Assembly (NCBI GenBank): GCA_001770725.1
Contig: MERU01000002.1
Span: forward strand, 248,001-312,000
Length of the DNA stretch: 64,000 nucleotides
DNA from: Burkholderiales bacterium RIFCSPHIGHO2_01_FULL_63_240
GTDB taxonomy: Bacteria > Pseudomonadota > Gammaproteobacteria > Burkholderiales > Burkholderiaceae_C
Direction: 5' to 3'
Below are positions 7,763 through 15,346 of the stretch, in pieces. Numbering within the stretch: position 1 is the first letter of the stretch; every line of letters begins with the position of its first letter. The position numbers and the translations under genes were made by a program. A model generated the notes under the pieces. That model worked only from the letters and a program-made list of their open reading frames with translations. It did no database searches and was not told the origin of the DNA.

Positions 7763-7777
7763 AGGCATGGCGATTGC
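7763..7777 (+). promoter_or_regulatory. Sigma-54 promoter of the beta-barrel gene
   Basis: AGGCATG-GCGA-TTGC, identical over all 15 bases to the element before the DUF883 gene at 18418, 88 bases before the start at 7865. Confidence 0.75.
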
Positions 7778-7864
7778 CACACAGGCTTGCGATCCCCATT
7801 GCCAAAGCGTGACTGTCCCCCATGACAGCACGGGCTTCACACCCCTTCAGAAAAGGAAAACGCC

Positions 7865-8629
7865 ATGCGTCATGCCAACCACCCCTTTGTGTTGACCCTC
7901 ATCACCTTCGCCGCGTTGACGACTGCGGCGGCGGCGCAAGCGCAGTCATCCACGTCTGCAGACAGGCCCGTCGAGGTGGCCCCGACCGAGCCTTCAGGCA
8001 TCGGTAGCACCCCTTCTGCAAATCCGGCCGCCACGTCGGGCGATGCAGTTGCGCCCGCCAGCGCACCGATGGCCTTTGACCCACCCGCGGCAGGCAGTCG
8101 ATATGGTGGGGACGGCTACTCCTGGCTGCCTTACACGACCAGGGGATACGTTGGCATCAGTGGCGGCCAGGTCGAGATTGGCGACATGGCGTGTTCGCCG
8201 CTTTACAGCTGCGATGACAGCAGTGACCGCGTCATCAAGGCCTACACCGGCGGGATGTTCAACGAATACTTCGGCATCGAGCTGGCTTACTTCAACACCG
8301 GCAACATTGACCGATCGGGTGGTCGCGTGCGAGCCCATGGCGGCAACGTCAGCCTCATCGCCCAAGCACCCCTGGGCACGATGGCCGCGGTCTATGCCAA
8401 GGTCGGCGGCACCTACGCCTGGACCAAGACCTCGGTGGGCCCGCTGGCCATCGGCATCCCGAGCGGCAATGAAAGTGACGCGGGGGCGTCGTATGGTGCG
8501 GGCCTGCGCGTGAACGCCTCGCAAAACTGGGCGTTCGTCCTCGAATGGGAGCGCCACTCTCTGAAGTTCGCGGGCGACGACAAGAACGGCACCAAGTTGA
8601 CCACCTTGGGCGTGCAGTACCGCTTCTGA
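7865..8629 (+). CDS. Outer-membrane beta-barrel protein
   Basis: The 254-residue protein has a Sec signal peptide (MRHANHPFVLTLITFAALTTAAAAQAQ, cleavage near residue 27) and a Pro/Ala-rich linker. From about residue 80 a barrel of alternating strands resembles the 8-stranded OmpA/opacity-type porin-like family (TRGYVGISGGQVEIGD, GVQYRF at the C-terminus). The terminal Phe is the usual BAM recognition residue. A cysteine pair (ACSPLYSC) may form a disulfide in a surface loop. The start has GAAAAGGAAA upstream. The ligand is unknown. It ends convergently with the OmpA gene, separated by a strong hairpin. Confidence 0.85.
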   Translation: MRHANHPFVLTLITFAALTTAAAAQAQSSTSADRPVEVAPTEPSGIGSTPSANPAATSGDAVAPASAPMAFDPPAAGSRYGGDGYSWLPYTTRGYVGISGGQVEIGDMACSPLYSCDDSSDRVIKAYTGGMFNEYFGIELAYFNTGNIDRSGGRVRAHGGNVSLIAQAPLGTMAAVYAKVGGTYAWTKTSVGPLAIGIPSGNESDAGASYGAGLRVNASQNWAFVLEWERHSLKFAGDDKNGTKLTTLGVQYRF

Positions 8630-8640
8630 TGGCTGCCTGG

Positions 8641-8679
8641 GGGACGCCAACGCCCAAGTCGACCTGACGTTGGCGTCCC
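8641..8679. terminator. Long hairpin between convergent genes
   Basis: GGGACGCCAACG and CGTTGGCGTCCC form a perfect 12-bp stem around a 15-base loop, between the ends of the beta-barrel gene and the OmpA gene. It probably ends transcription from both sides, although neither strand shows a U run. Confidence 0.55.
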
Positions 8680-8715
8680 ACAGCGTTCATGCGGATCGGG
8701 CATGCAACGCAAGCT

Positions 8716-9540
8716 TCAGGAGCGGGGCTTGAGTTGACCGGCTTCGTCAGAGAAAAGCACCTCGACGCGGCGGTTCTGCTGCCTGCCCGCCTCCGTTCGG
8801 TTTGACGCAACGGGGTGCGCCTCGCCCAGGCCCTCTGCGTCGATTCGGTCCGGCGCCACGCCCAGAGACACCAAGGCGCTCTTCAATGCCTGTGCGCGTC
8901 GCATCGACAGCCTCAAGTTGTGGGCTTCGCTGCCCCGTGCATCCGTGAATCCTTCGATGCGAACGCGGTGCTTGGGATGCTTCTCAAGCACGTTTGCCAG
9001 CTCCTGCGCGGTGCGCAACGCGCCTGGTTGCAGGCGAGACTCGTCGGTGGCAAACAGCACGTCACCCAGCGTCACGACAAGCCCCCGATCGGTCTGCTGT
9101 GCCTTGAGCCGCTCCAGTGCCAGGGCCAGCGAGTCGGCACGCTGGTCCGCCAGTGCGGCTTGCTGACGGGCAGAGGCCGCCTCCAGCTGGCTCATGTTCG
9201 CGCGCAGGCGCTCCCGGTCAGCGCCCGCAGACTGCAGCCTTTCCTCTTGAACGGATTGTTCTGCCAGCAGTTGAGCGGCCTGTGCTCGCCGATATGCCAG
9301 GTAGGCCAGGTGGCGGGTCTCGTCCTCGTTGCCGCGCTCCCGCCAGGCCTGTTCGGCCCGATCCAGGGCCTGTTTTGCCTTGGACATTTCGTTGGCCGCG
9401 GCCAGCTCCGCACGGGGATGCAGGCTGGCTGTCGCGTAGGCCTGTCGCGCTTCTTTCAGTGATGCGTTGGGCCGCGGCGTCGTCTGGCATGCGGCCAGCA
9501 GCACGATCACGCCAGCCGTTGTGTATCGGAACAAGGTCAT
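8716..9540 (-). CDS. OmpA-family lipoprotein with N-terminal DUF4398 region
   Basis: The 274-residue lipoprotein starts MTLFRYTTAGVIVLLAAC (lipobox LAAC). Residues about 25-95 are a helical DUF4398-like segment (EARQAYATASLHPRAELAAA, MSKAKQALDRAEQAW). A coiled coil to about 150 follows, then a C-terminal OmpA peptidoglycan-binding domain with TLGDVLFATDESRLQPGA, VRIEGFTDARGSEAHNLRLS and NRRVEVLF. It should sit in the outer membrane and contact peptidoglycan, stabilising the envelope. It is the second gene of an operon with the DUF4398 lipoprotein, 36 bases downstream of it. Confidence 0.93.
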   Translation of the reverse strand: MTLFRYTTAGVIVLLAACQTTPRPNASLKEARQAYATASLHPRAELAAANEMSKAKQALDRAEQAWRERGNEDETRHLAYLAYRRAQAAQLLAEQSVQEERLQSAGADRERLRANMSQLEAASARQQAALADQRADSLALALERLKAQQTDRGLVVTLGDVLFATDESRLQPGALRTAQELANVLEKHPKHRVRIEGFTDARGSEAHNLRLSMRRAQALKSALVSLGVAPDRIDAEGLGEAHPVASNRTEAGRQQNRRVEVLFSDEAGQLKPRS

Positions 9541-9576
9541 GATGACTCCTGAAGTTGAGCGGGTTTCGCCAGGCGA

Positions 9577-9954
9577 TCAGGGTTTGATGCCCTGTTCCTG
9601 CAGCGCTTTGAGGCCTTGCTGCACCTCGGCGTTGGCGCGCCGGGACCGCTCCGCACCGGCCTTGTTGCGGGCCAGCAGCGCATCGACCTCGGCTTCTTCT
9701 GCCAGGGCCCGTGCGCGATCGTTGTCTCCCTTTGCGGCAGCCACTTTGGCTGATTCGAATTTGTTGCGGGCCAGCAGCAGCTCGGCCGGTGCCATTTCGG
9801 CAGCCCCGGCCGACACGGCGCCATCCAGCGCTGCCCCAGCCAGGAGCAGCTCCTGTTGGGGGGGCGCGCTGGCACAGCCAGCGAGGGCCGATGCCATGCA
9901 CACAGCGGACCACAAAAGTTGTCTGCCCAGTGGGCGAGCGATTTGTTCTGCCAT
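9577..9954 (-). CDS. DUF4398 lipoprotein
   Basis: A 125-residue lipoprotein with signal ending LAGCAS. The mature part is helical with a DUF4398 pattern (LDGAVSAGAAEMAPAELLLA, NKFESAKVAAAKGDNDRAR, LAEEAEVDALLARNKAGAER). The ATG at 9954 gives the lipoprotein signal and has AGAGGA upstream; the longer track ORF runs back through the promoter. It is the first gene of an operon with the OmpA lipoprotein, whose N-terminus shares the same domain type, so the two probably act together at the outer membrane. The function is unknown. Confidence 0.85.
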   Translation of the reverse strand: MAEQIARPLGRQLLWSAVCMASALAGCASAPPQQELLLAGAALDGAVSAGAAEMAPAELLLARNKFESAKVAAAKGDNDRARALAEEAEVDALLARNKAGAERSRRANAEVQQGLKALQEQGIKP

Positions 9955-9991
9955 GGTGTCCTCTGACTGGAGTTGGGGGGGCTCGTGCTGG

Positions 9992-10006
9992 GCATCTTTT
10001 GTGCCT
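9992..10006 (-). promoter_or_regulatory. Probable sigma-54 promoter of the DUF4398-OmpA operon
   Basis: Minus strand AGGCACA-AAAG-ATGC, with a strong -24 half and correct spacing, 38 bases before the start at 9954. Confidence 0.6.
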
Positions 10007-10064
10007 CCCCCGATTGCGCCTGCGTTGTCAAGCAAGGCTGGATGTGTCCCTGGCCAACATGCCG

Positions 10065-11306
10065 TCAACCCAGCTTGATGCCTCGCGACAGCATCTGGAC
10101 CTCGGGCGCCACCCCACCCGCAGGCAACTCGCTCAGGGACCACACTTCTTCGAAGTCCTGCTGATGAGGGTTGAGCGTGGCCAGCTTCTTCCGCATGGCA
10201 TGGTGAATCAGGCTCAACATGGCCTGAGCTGTGGCGCGCCACGAGAAATGCGACAAGCCGTGCCTGGCATCGCCGCTGCCCAGCAAATTTGCCCGATGAG
10301 AGGATGCCAGCACAGCCTCGCACAGCTCGATGAAATCAGCCTCGTTGCTGGCGATGTGCACCACCTCGCCGTACAGCGCAATGACATCCCGAACCGCCGT
10401 GCTGACAACGGGCTTTTCTGCTGCGAGGTACTCGAGGGTCTTGGTGGGACTGATGTATTGCGTGGCGTCGTTGAGTGCGAACGGCATCAGGCAGACATCC
10501 CAGTCCCGCACCAGGTATGGCAGACGCGCGTAAGGCTGCGGCCCCAGCCAATGGATGTTCTCGCGCCTGGGCAATGCGGCGGGATCCACCTTCGCGACAG
10601 GTCCGACCATGACGATGCTCCATTGCGGATGCGCGTCCGCCAACGACGCCACCAGCTTGAGGTCCATCCGCTCGTCGATGACCCCGAAATAGCCCAGGCG
10701 CGGTCGTCCCAGGTGGCCCTGCAGGGTCAACGCTTGCCCCGCGTGCGGTGAGAACCCGTCGAGCTTGGAAGGCGCGAAATGGTCCACGTCGACCGCACTG
10801 GGTTGGCAATGGACATTGGGATGCAGCGTTCGCTTGGCCTCATAAAGGCCGATCCCGCCTGTGAAGACGACATCGGCGCGTTTCATCAGCGCGAGCTCTT
10901 GCTGCCGCATGCCTTGCGGCGCGCCCTTGAAAGATGCCAGCTCGTCCATGCAGTCATAGACCACGACGACGGGATCGATCGCGCGCAGCAACGGCAGGGC
11001 CATGGGCGTGTAGAACCAGGCCAACGTCTCCTCGATGCCATGGGCCCGCAGGTATTCGACCAGCAGCGGCTCGATCACACGGATCTGGTCAGGGTGATGG
11101 CCGGCCTCTCGCACAGGTGTGTGCGGCCGAAGCACCACCACTCCCGGTGCCGGGCTCGATTCTTCGAAGTGGGCGAGCTCCTCGCTGTGAACGGGCTCCT
11201 CGATGTAGACCACCGGGTGGGTGGCCGCCATGCGGCTGAGCAGGTGCTGCGGCCGCTGATGAACGAAATCCCAGCGCAGATGGGAAAAGACGATGAGGTG
11301 CGGCAT
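10065..11306 (-). CDS. Glycosyltransferase, GT-B fold
   Basis: This 413-residue protein opens with MPHLIVFSHLRWDFVHQRPQ, the conserved start of a glycosyltransferase group common in Burkholderiales and often found near glf. The central VVVVYDCMDELASFKGAP and RADVVFTGGIGLYEAKRT mark the GT-B acceptor domain. The C-terminal PFALNDATQYISPTKTLEYL then AAEKPVVSTAV is the donor-binding GT4-type motif. The start at 11306 has AAGGAG upstream; the track ORF start is 13 residues too early. It diverges from rpoN. It is probably a UDP-galactofuranose- or hexose-transferring enzyme for a surface glycan; donor identity is inferred from glf nearby. Confidence 0.88.
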   Translation of the reverse strand: MPHLIVFSHLRWDFVHQRPQHLLSRMAATHPVVYIEEPVHSEELAHFEESSPAPGVVVLRPHTPVREAGHHPDQIRVIEPLLVEYLRAHGIEETLAWFYTPMALPLLRAIDPVVVVYDCMDELASFKGAPQGMRQQELALMKRADVVFTGGIGLYEAKRTLHPNVHCQPSAVDVDHFAPSKLDGFSPHAGQALTLQGHLGRPRLGYFGVIDERMDLKLVASLADAHPQWSIVMVGPVAKVDPAALPRRENIHWLGPQPYARLPYLVRDWDVCLMPFALNDATQYISPTKTLEYLAAEKPVVSTAVRDVIALYGEVVHIASNEADFIELCEAVLASSHRANLLGSGDARHGLSHFSWRATAQAMLSLIHHAMRKKLATLNPHQQDFEEVWSLSELPAGGVAPEVQMLSRGIKLG

Positions 11307-11341
11307 GCCGACTCCTTGTTGCAAGACTGGTGTGCCCTTGA

Positions 11342-11356
11342 GCAATCGGCATACCC
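11342..11356 (-). promoter_or_regulatory. Probable sigma-54 promoter of the 10065-11306 glycosyltransferase
   Basis: Minus strand GGGTATG-CCGA-TTGC has a perfect -12 half and a -24 half with C-to-T changes, 36 bases before the start. Confidence 0.55.
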
Positions 11357-11494
11357 GTGGCCATGCGGCGTGCGCTCTTCAATCGGCAAAGGCATGCGCG
11401 GCCGGTAATTTCTACAAACCCGATGCCAGGTTCGACACGCATTCAAGAGGTGCCTTCGAAGCTGGACACAGGATGAACAACCCATCGAAGGCTC

Positions 11495-11509
11495 GGGCAC
11501 AGGTGTTGC
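11495..11509 (+). promoter_or_regulatory. Sigma-54 promoter of rpoN itself
   Basis: GGGCACA-GGTG-TTGC, with canonical spacing, 66 bases before the rpoN ATG. This predicts that the sigma factor drives its own gene. Confidence 0.7.
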
Positions 11510-11574
11510 AACGATCCACCGTCGGCGACCCTCCGGGTCGAATCCGAACGCACAAAGAGCATGGAGAAAAGAGA

Positions 11575-13083
11575 ATGGGAACCCTGTCCATCAAGACAGC
11601 TCACAAGCAACATCAGACCCTGACTCCCCGCCTGCAGCACGCGGTGCGCCTGCTGCAACTGTCGTCGCTTGATTTCGCTCAAGAGGTGCAGGCGGTCCTG
11701 GACAAGAACCCTTTCTTGGACGTGGCGGAAGACGACGAAGCAGGCCTGGCCTCCACGGGGCCGGCGCAGACCATGCCCGATCCAGCGGCCAACATGGAAG
11801 GGTTCGAGTCTCCCCCCAGCCTGGCCAGCGAGGATCAGGCCATGTCGTCATCGACCGGCGATTCGGACGCACCCCCGGAGATGGGCGATGAGCAAGCCGG
11901 CCCTGCCGATGACCTAGACCGCGACTCCTGGCAGCTGACGGGCTCCTCATCGAAGGTGTCGGGCGATGGCGAGACCAGCATCATCGACCTGATGGCGGAT
12001 CACGCCTCCTTGCGGCAGCACCTGCACACGCAGCTCAACGTCATGCACCTGTCCGAACGGGAGCTCCTGATCGCAGGGGTGATCGTTGAATCCATTGACG
12101 ACGATGGGTACCTGCGTGACAACCTCGATGACTTGAGGGCCATCTGCGACATCGATCCTCCGCCGGACATGTCAGAGATGCTTCAGGCATTGCAGCATGT
12201 GCAGACGCTGGAGCCCGCCGGGATAGGCGCACGCAACGTCGCTGAAACCTTGCTCATCCAACTCAACCAGCAACCCTCTCACCCCGGCCATGGTCTGGCC
12301 CGACAGATCGTTGAACACCACATGGAACGTCTGGTTCGCCACGATGTCTGTGGTCTGGCGCGCGAGATGGGGTGCACGGTCCATGAAATCGAGTCAGCAT
12401 GCAACTGCATCCGCCGCCTCGACCCGCGTCCCGGCTGGCGCCTGGGCTCGACCGTCGTTCAGTACATCACCCCTGACGTGATCGTGCGCAAGTTCCGCGG
12501 GGAGTGGACCGTTTCTTTGAGCTCATCGATCGTGCCGCGGGTCAGGCTCAACCAGATGTACGCGGACCTTTTTCAGCGCCACCGCAACGGCAAACACACC
12601 GAACTGGCGGCACACCTGCAGGAAGCCCGCTGGACGATCCGCAATGTGGAGCAACGCTTCGCCACCATCTTGCAAGTCAGCGAAGCCATCGTGCGCCGTC
12701 AGAAGAATTTTCTCGAGTACGGAGCGCTGGCCATGCGGCCGATGGCATTGAAGGAAATCGCGGAAGAAATCGGCCTGCATGAGTCCACCGTCTCGCGGGT
12801 CACCAACAACAAGTACATGTCGACGCCGGTCGGGGTGTTCGAGCTGAAGTATTTCTTTTCACGCGCCATGGTCACCGCCACGGGAGGCACCTGTTCGGCG
12901 ACGGCCATCCGAGGCGTCATCCAGACCATGATCGACGAAGAAGCGCCCTGCTCACCCTTGTCCGACGCCGAGATCGCCCGCAGGCTCGCTCGCCAGGGAT
13001 TGAACGTGGCACGCCGCACGGTCACGAAGTACCGACAGGCCATGCGCATCGCCCCGGTCGAGCACCGCAGAAGGGTGGCCTGA
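11575..13083 (+). CDS. rpoN: RNA polymerase sigma-54 factor, probable second copy (RpoN2)
   Basis: This 502-residue sigma-54 is complete. Region I (LTPRLQHAVRLLQLSSLDFA) contacts the activator. An acidic region II follows (about 45-140), then the core-binding region, the helix-turn-helix (LKEIAEEIGLHESTVSRVTN) and the RpoN box near the C-terminus, here ARRTVTKYR. It directs polymerase to -24/-12 promoters and needs an AAA+ activator. The ATG at 11575 matches the family start and has GGAGAAAAG upstream; the track ORF begins 94 codons earlier, before the promoter. The usual rpoN neighbours (lptB, hpf, ptsN) are absent, so this is probably an accessory paralogue dedicated to the surrounding genes. 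It lies two bases from the convergent 13086 gene. Confidence 0.95.
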   Translation: MGTLSIKTAHKQHQTLTPRLQHAVRLLQLSSLDFAQEVQAVLDKNPFLDVAEDDEAGLASTGPAQTMPDPAANMEGFESPPSLASEDQAMSSSTGDSDAPPEMGDEQAGPADDLDRDSWQLTGSSSKVSGDGETSIIDLMADHASLRQHLHTQLNVMHLSERELLIAGVIVESIDDDGYLRDNLDDLRAICDIDPPPDMSEMLQALQHVQTLEPAGIGARNVAETLLIQLNQQPSHPGHGLARQIVEHHMERLVRHDVCGLAREMGCTVHEIESACNCIRRLDPRPGWRLGSTVVQYITPDVIVRKFRGEWTVSLSSSIVPRVRLNQMYADLFQRHRNGKHTELAAHLQEARWTIRNVEQRFATILQVSEAIVRRQKNFLEYGALAMRPMALKEIAEEIGLHESTVSRVTNNKYMSTPVGVFELKYFFSRAMVTATGGTCSATAIRGVIQTMIDEEAPCSPLSDAEIARRLARQGLNVARRTVTKYRQAMRIAPVEHRRRVA

Positions 13084-13085
13084 CA

Positions 13086-13838
13086 TCAGGCACCCGAGGG
13101 AGGGGAAGACGCCGGGATGTGGCCCTGGCCTGCCTGAGTGAGTCGGGCGTGTTCGCGCAGGACGAGGCCTCGCAACATCGCCGCCAGGCTCAGGGCCAAG
13201 GCTTCGTCGTACCAAGGGTGTGCGCCGCTGACGCCGACCACCAGGCCTTCGAGGTTCACGCCGCCCCCCACCAAGGTGTCGCCCGACCTGAGCAAGTGAG
13301 GGCGTGCCTGAGCCGCCCTGCTGTCACCGCCTGACTCCCAGGACAGGCGTGCCTTGGCCCGAGCCAGTTCCATGTGATCGGCGTCCCAGTCCCCTCGATC
13401 CCCCAAGCCATGCTCCAGCAGGAGCGCATCGTCAAAGCCGTGTTCATGGTGCGAGCGCGCGGGATCGAGCATCACCACCGCCAACGCCCCTGTTTCACAC
13501 ACCTCAGGGTCTTCGATCGCCGCCTGAAGCACGGGCAGGAGCCGATCCATTGCCTCCTGCGCCAGGGCCTTCGTGAGCAAGCCGCAGCGCTCTTGCGCAA
13601 CGATGGGTGGGGGCTGATGCCCGCCCGGCTTCAACGCCCAGTCCACCGCGTCGCGGGCGCTCTCCACCCGGTGAAGGGCATGCATCGCGGCCGTCGGAGA
13701 AATGGGGTCGCTGGCCGGAAAGGTTTCGTCCAGCGCCTCGTCAAGCAGCTCCTGGTAGGTGGGCACTTTCTCTCCCTGGCTCGGGCAATCACCCGAGTTC
13801 CGCTTGCTTTCCCGTTTGCGGGCGTGTGCGTCTTTCAT
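13086..13838 (-). CDS. Hypothetical protein with DETFPASDP motif
   Basis: This 250-residue soluble protein is not recognised as a characterised family. Residues about 28-50 (YQELLDEALDETFPASDPIS) form a motif seen in several small stress-linked proteins of Burkholderiales. The C-terminal part (GVNLEGLVVGVSGAHPWYDE, ALALSLAAMLRGLVLREHAR) looks globular and helical. There is no signal peptide. Its ATG overlaps the Hsp20 stop codon by four bases (ATGA), so it is translationally coupled to the small heat-shock protein and probably belongs to the same stress response. The C-terminus nearly abuts the rpoN stop. Confidence 0.75.
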   Translation of the reverse strand: MKDAHARKRESKRNSGDCPSQGEKVPTYQELLDEALDETFPASDPISPTAAMHALHRVESARDAVDWALKPGGHQPPPIVAQERCGLLTKALAQEAMDRLLPVLQAAIEDPEVCETGALAVVMLDPARSHHEHGFDDALLLEHGLGDRGDWDADHMELARAKARLSWESGGDSRAAQARPHLLRSGDTLVGGGVNLEGLVVGVSGAHPWYDEALALSLAAMLRGLVLREHARLTQAGQGHIPASSPPSGA

Positions 13839-14437
13839 GCGCGCGCCCCTTCGTCATCGTCCTGTGCTGGCATGTCCGGCTCCTCGTGCAAACCGATGCC
13901 GGGCCTGAGTCCGTCGGCCGAGGGATCGAGGTGGGTGGTCGGCACGCCACCTTCCTTGCCACGATCGCGGACGCGGATGTGCTGGGTGCGCTGGAGCGCT
14001 TCGGGCTTGGGCACGCGCACGGTCAGGATGCCGTTGCTGAAGTCGGCGCAAACCTGCTCCACATCTGCTGGAAATGGCAGCATGACACTGCGACTGAAGC
14101 GCCCGAAGCTGCGCTCCTTGAGGTGAAACCGATCGGACTGGTGCTGTGATTCGCCATTCTTCTGGGCGCTGATGCGAAGCTCCTGGCCCTCCAGCTCCAC
14201 ATCGATGTCCTGGGCCTGGACACCCGGCATCTCGGCGACGAGTTCAAACGCCGACTCGTCCTCGAGCACATCAATGCGAACGGGCGACAGCAGGCCCATG
14301 GGTGAACCAAAAGGCGTCAGGCTTCCTGCGCCCGATATGAAGGCCTCCATCATGCGACCCCATTCGAGTGGCAGGGAGAACAGGTTGTAAGGCTGAGGGC
14401 CTTGGCTTGTTTGAGGGGAGGAACGGGTGGGCTGCAT
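13835..14437 (-). CDS. Hsp20-family small heat-shock protein
   Basis: The 200-residue protein carries an alpha-crystallin domain at about residues 50-150: RIDVLEDESAFELVAEMPGV, DIDVELEGQELRISAQKNGE, FGRFSRSVMLPFPADVEQV and ADFSNGILTVRVPKPEA. These are typical beta strands of an ATP-independent holdase that prevents aggregation. The C-terminal extension is long and acidic and lacks a clear I-x-I anchor, which is unusual. It lies 36 bases after the CBS gene and overlaps the next gene by ATGA, making a three-gene operon read from the CBS promoter. I found no separate sigma-54 or heat-shock promoter in front of it. Confidence 0.93.
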   Translation of the reverse strand: MQPTRSSPQTSQGPQPYNLFSLPLEWGRMMEAFISGAGSLTPFGSPMGLLSPVRIDVLEDESAFELVAEMPGVQAQDIDVELEGQELRISAQKNGESQHQSDRFHLKERSFGRFSRSVMLPFPADVEQVCADFSNGILTVRVPKPEALQRTQHIRVRDRGKEGGVPTTHLDPSADGLRPGIGLHEEPDMPAQDDDEGARA

Positions 14438-14473
14438 GGTGAACTCCGGTCTGAAGAAATGGCTTGGGCGGTG

Positions 14474-14905
14474 TCAGCAGGCGGGCTCGGAGGGGTCGGA
14501 GATGCCTTTGAGTGCTTCACCTGTGTCCTCGCCTGTGGCTTTGACAGCGATGTCGCCCAAGGAGAGCATGCCGACCAGGCGCTTGTGGCGATCGACCACG
14601 GGCAGGCGCCGAATCTGCAGGGCCCGCATCCTGTCCAACACCTCCTCGACCTTGTCGTCGTCGTAGCACCACGCGGCTTCTTCGGTCATCACCTCGGCAA
14701 CGTGCATCCGGTCATTGGCTTGGCCCTGGGCCACTCCTCGGATCACGATGTCGCGGTCGGTGATCATGCCCACCAGGCGGTCGCCGTCACAGACTGGCAG
14801 CGCACCAATGTCCAGCTCGGTCATGGCCTGCGCGGCTTGCACGAGGTTGTCGCTTGGGCAGACGGTTCGCACGCCCCGTGTCATGGCGTCGGCAACTTGG
14901 TTCAT
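14474..14905 (-). CDS. Tandem CBS-domain protein
   Basis: This is a 143-residue stand-alone Bateman module. CBS1 spans about residues 5-60 (MTRGVRTVCPSDNLVQAAQA, GALPVCDGDRLVGMITDRDI) and CBS2 about 72-128 (VAEVMTEEAAWCYDDDKVEE, RRLPVVDRHKRLVGMLSLGD). Such pairs bind adenine nucleotides and act as energy or redox sensors; the ligand and partner here are unknown. The ATG at 14905 has AAAGGAA upstream; the 422-residue track ORF is an artefact of an open frame upstream. It is the first gene of an operon with Hsp20 and the DETFPASDP protein. Confidence 0.92.
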   Translation of the reverse strand: MNQVADAMTRGVRTVCPSDNLVQAAQAMTELDIGALPVCDGDRLVGMITDRDIVIRGVAQGQANDRMHVAEVMTEEAAWCYDDDKVEEVLDRMRALQIRRLPVVDRHKRLVGMLSLGDIAVKATGEDTGEALKGISDPSEPAC

Positions 14906-14954
14906 GGTGGTTCCTTTCGTTTCGGTGGACCGGATGGCCTGGGATCCAGGACCG

Positions 14955-14969
14955 GCAAGGGACATGCCG
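14955..14969 (-). promoter_or_regulatory. Sigma-54 promoter of the CBS-Hsp20 operon
   Basis: Minus strand CGGCATG-TCCC-TTGC, with perfect -12 and correct spacing, 50 bases before the CBS start. It is back to back with the promoter at 15003. Confidence 0.75.
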
Positions 14970-15002
14970 GTCGCCACGGTGTGTGCTTGGGGCCCGTGTT
15001 GC

Positions 15003-15017
15003 GGGCATGGCGCTTGC
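15003..15017 (+). promoter_or_regulatory. Sigma-54 promoter of the 15077 small gene
   Basis: GGGCATG-GCGC-TTGC, 60 bases before the start codon. It supports the reality of the small ORF that follows. Confidence 0.7.
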
Positions 15018-15076
15018 CGTGAATGCTGGTCAACAGCGGGCAATTGCTGTTCCCGTTTCAACTTCAGGAGCCACCG

Positions 15077-15346
15077 ATGTCGAGTCCCCTTCAACCTCTC
15101 CCGCCTACCCGCTTGGTCTGCATGGAAGGACGCGCTTCGCAGGGCATTGGTCCTTCTGGCGATCCGACGGGCTCCTCCGATGACCGTGGCACCGCCACCC
15201 CCGACGGCAACCTGACCGGCCATGAGCCCGGCAGCCAGGACAAGCCGACGTCCGAAGAGCCCGGCGTCATCGCGCCTGACAGCCGTCCGGTGCGCGACCA
15301 CGGGATGGTCGACGGCACCCGCCAAGGCCCTGTCCAGGCTCAATGA
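15077..15346 (+). CDS. Small hydrophilic hypothetical protein
   Basis: This 89-residue protein begins MSSPLQPLPPTRLVCMEGRA and is rich in G, P, D and S (GPSGDPTGSSDDRGTATPDG), so it is probably disordered. It has no signal peptide or membrane helix. The ATG at 15077 is chosen because CAGGAG precedes it by seven bases and a sigma-54 promoter lies 60 bases upstream. The last seven bases overlap the end of the convergent MscS gene. No family is recognised. It resembles in style the other small polar proteins of this block (2026, 25015 and 25314). Confidence 0.65.
   Translation: MSSPLQPLPPTRLVCMEGRASQGIGPSGDPTGSSDDRGTATPDGNLTGHEPGSQDKPTSEEPGVIAPDSRPVRDHGMVDGTRQGPVQAQ

Noticed and set aside
11330-11346. 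Minus-strand GGCAC...TTGC reading from TTGCAAGACTGGTGTGCC
   Set aside because: The spacing between GG and GC is 12 rather than 10 bases, so sigma-54 should not use it. The 11342 element fits better.
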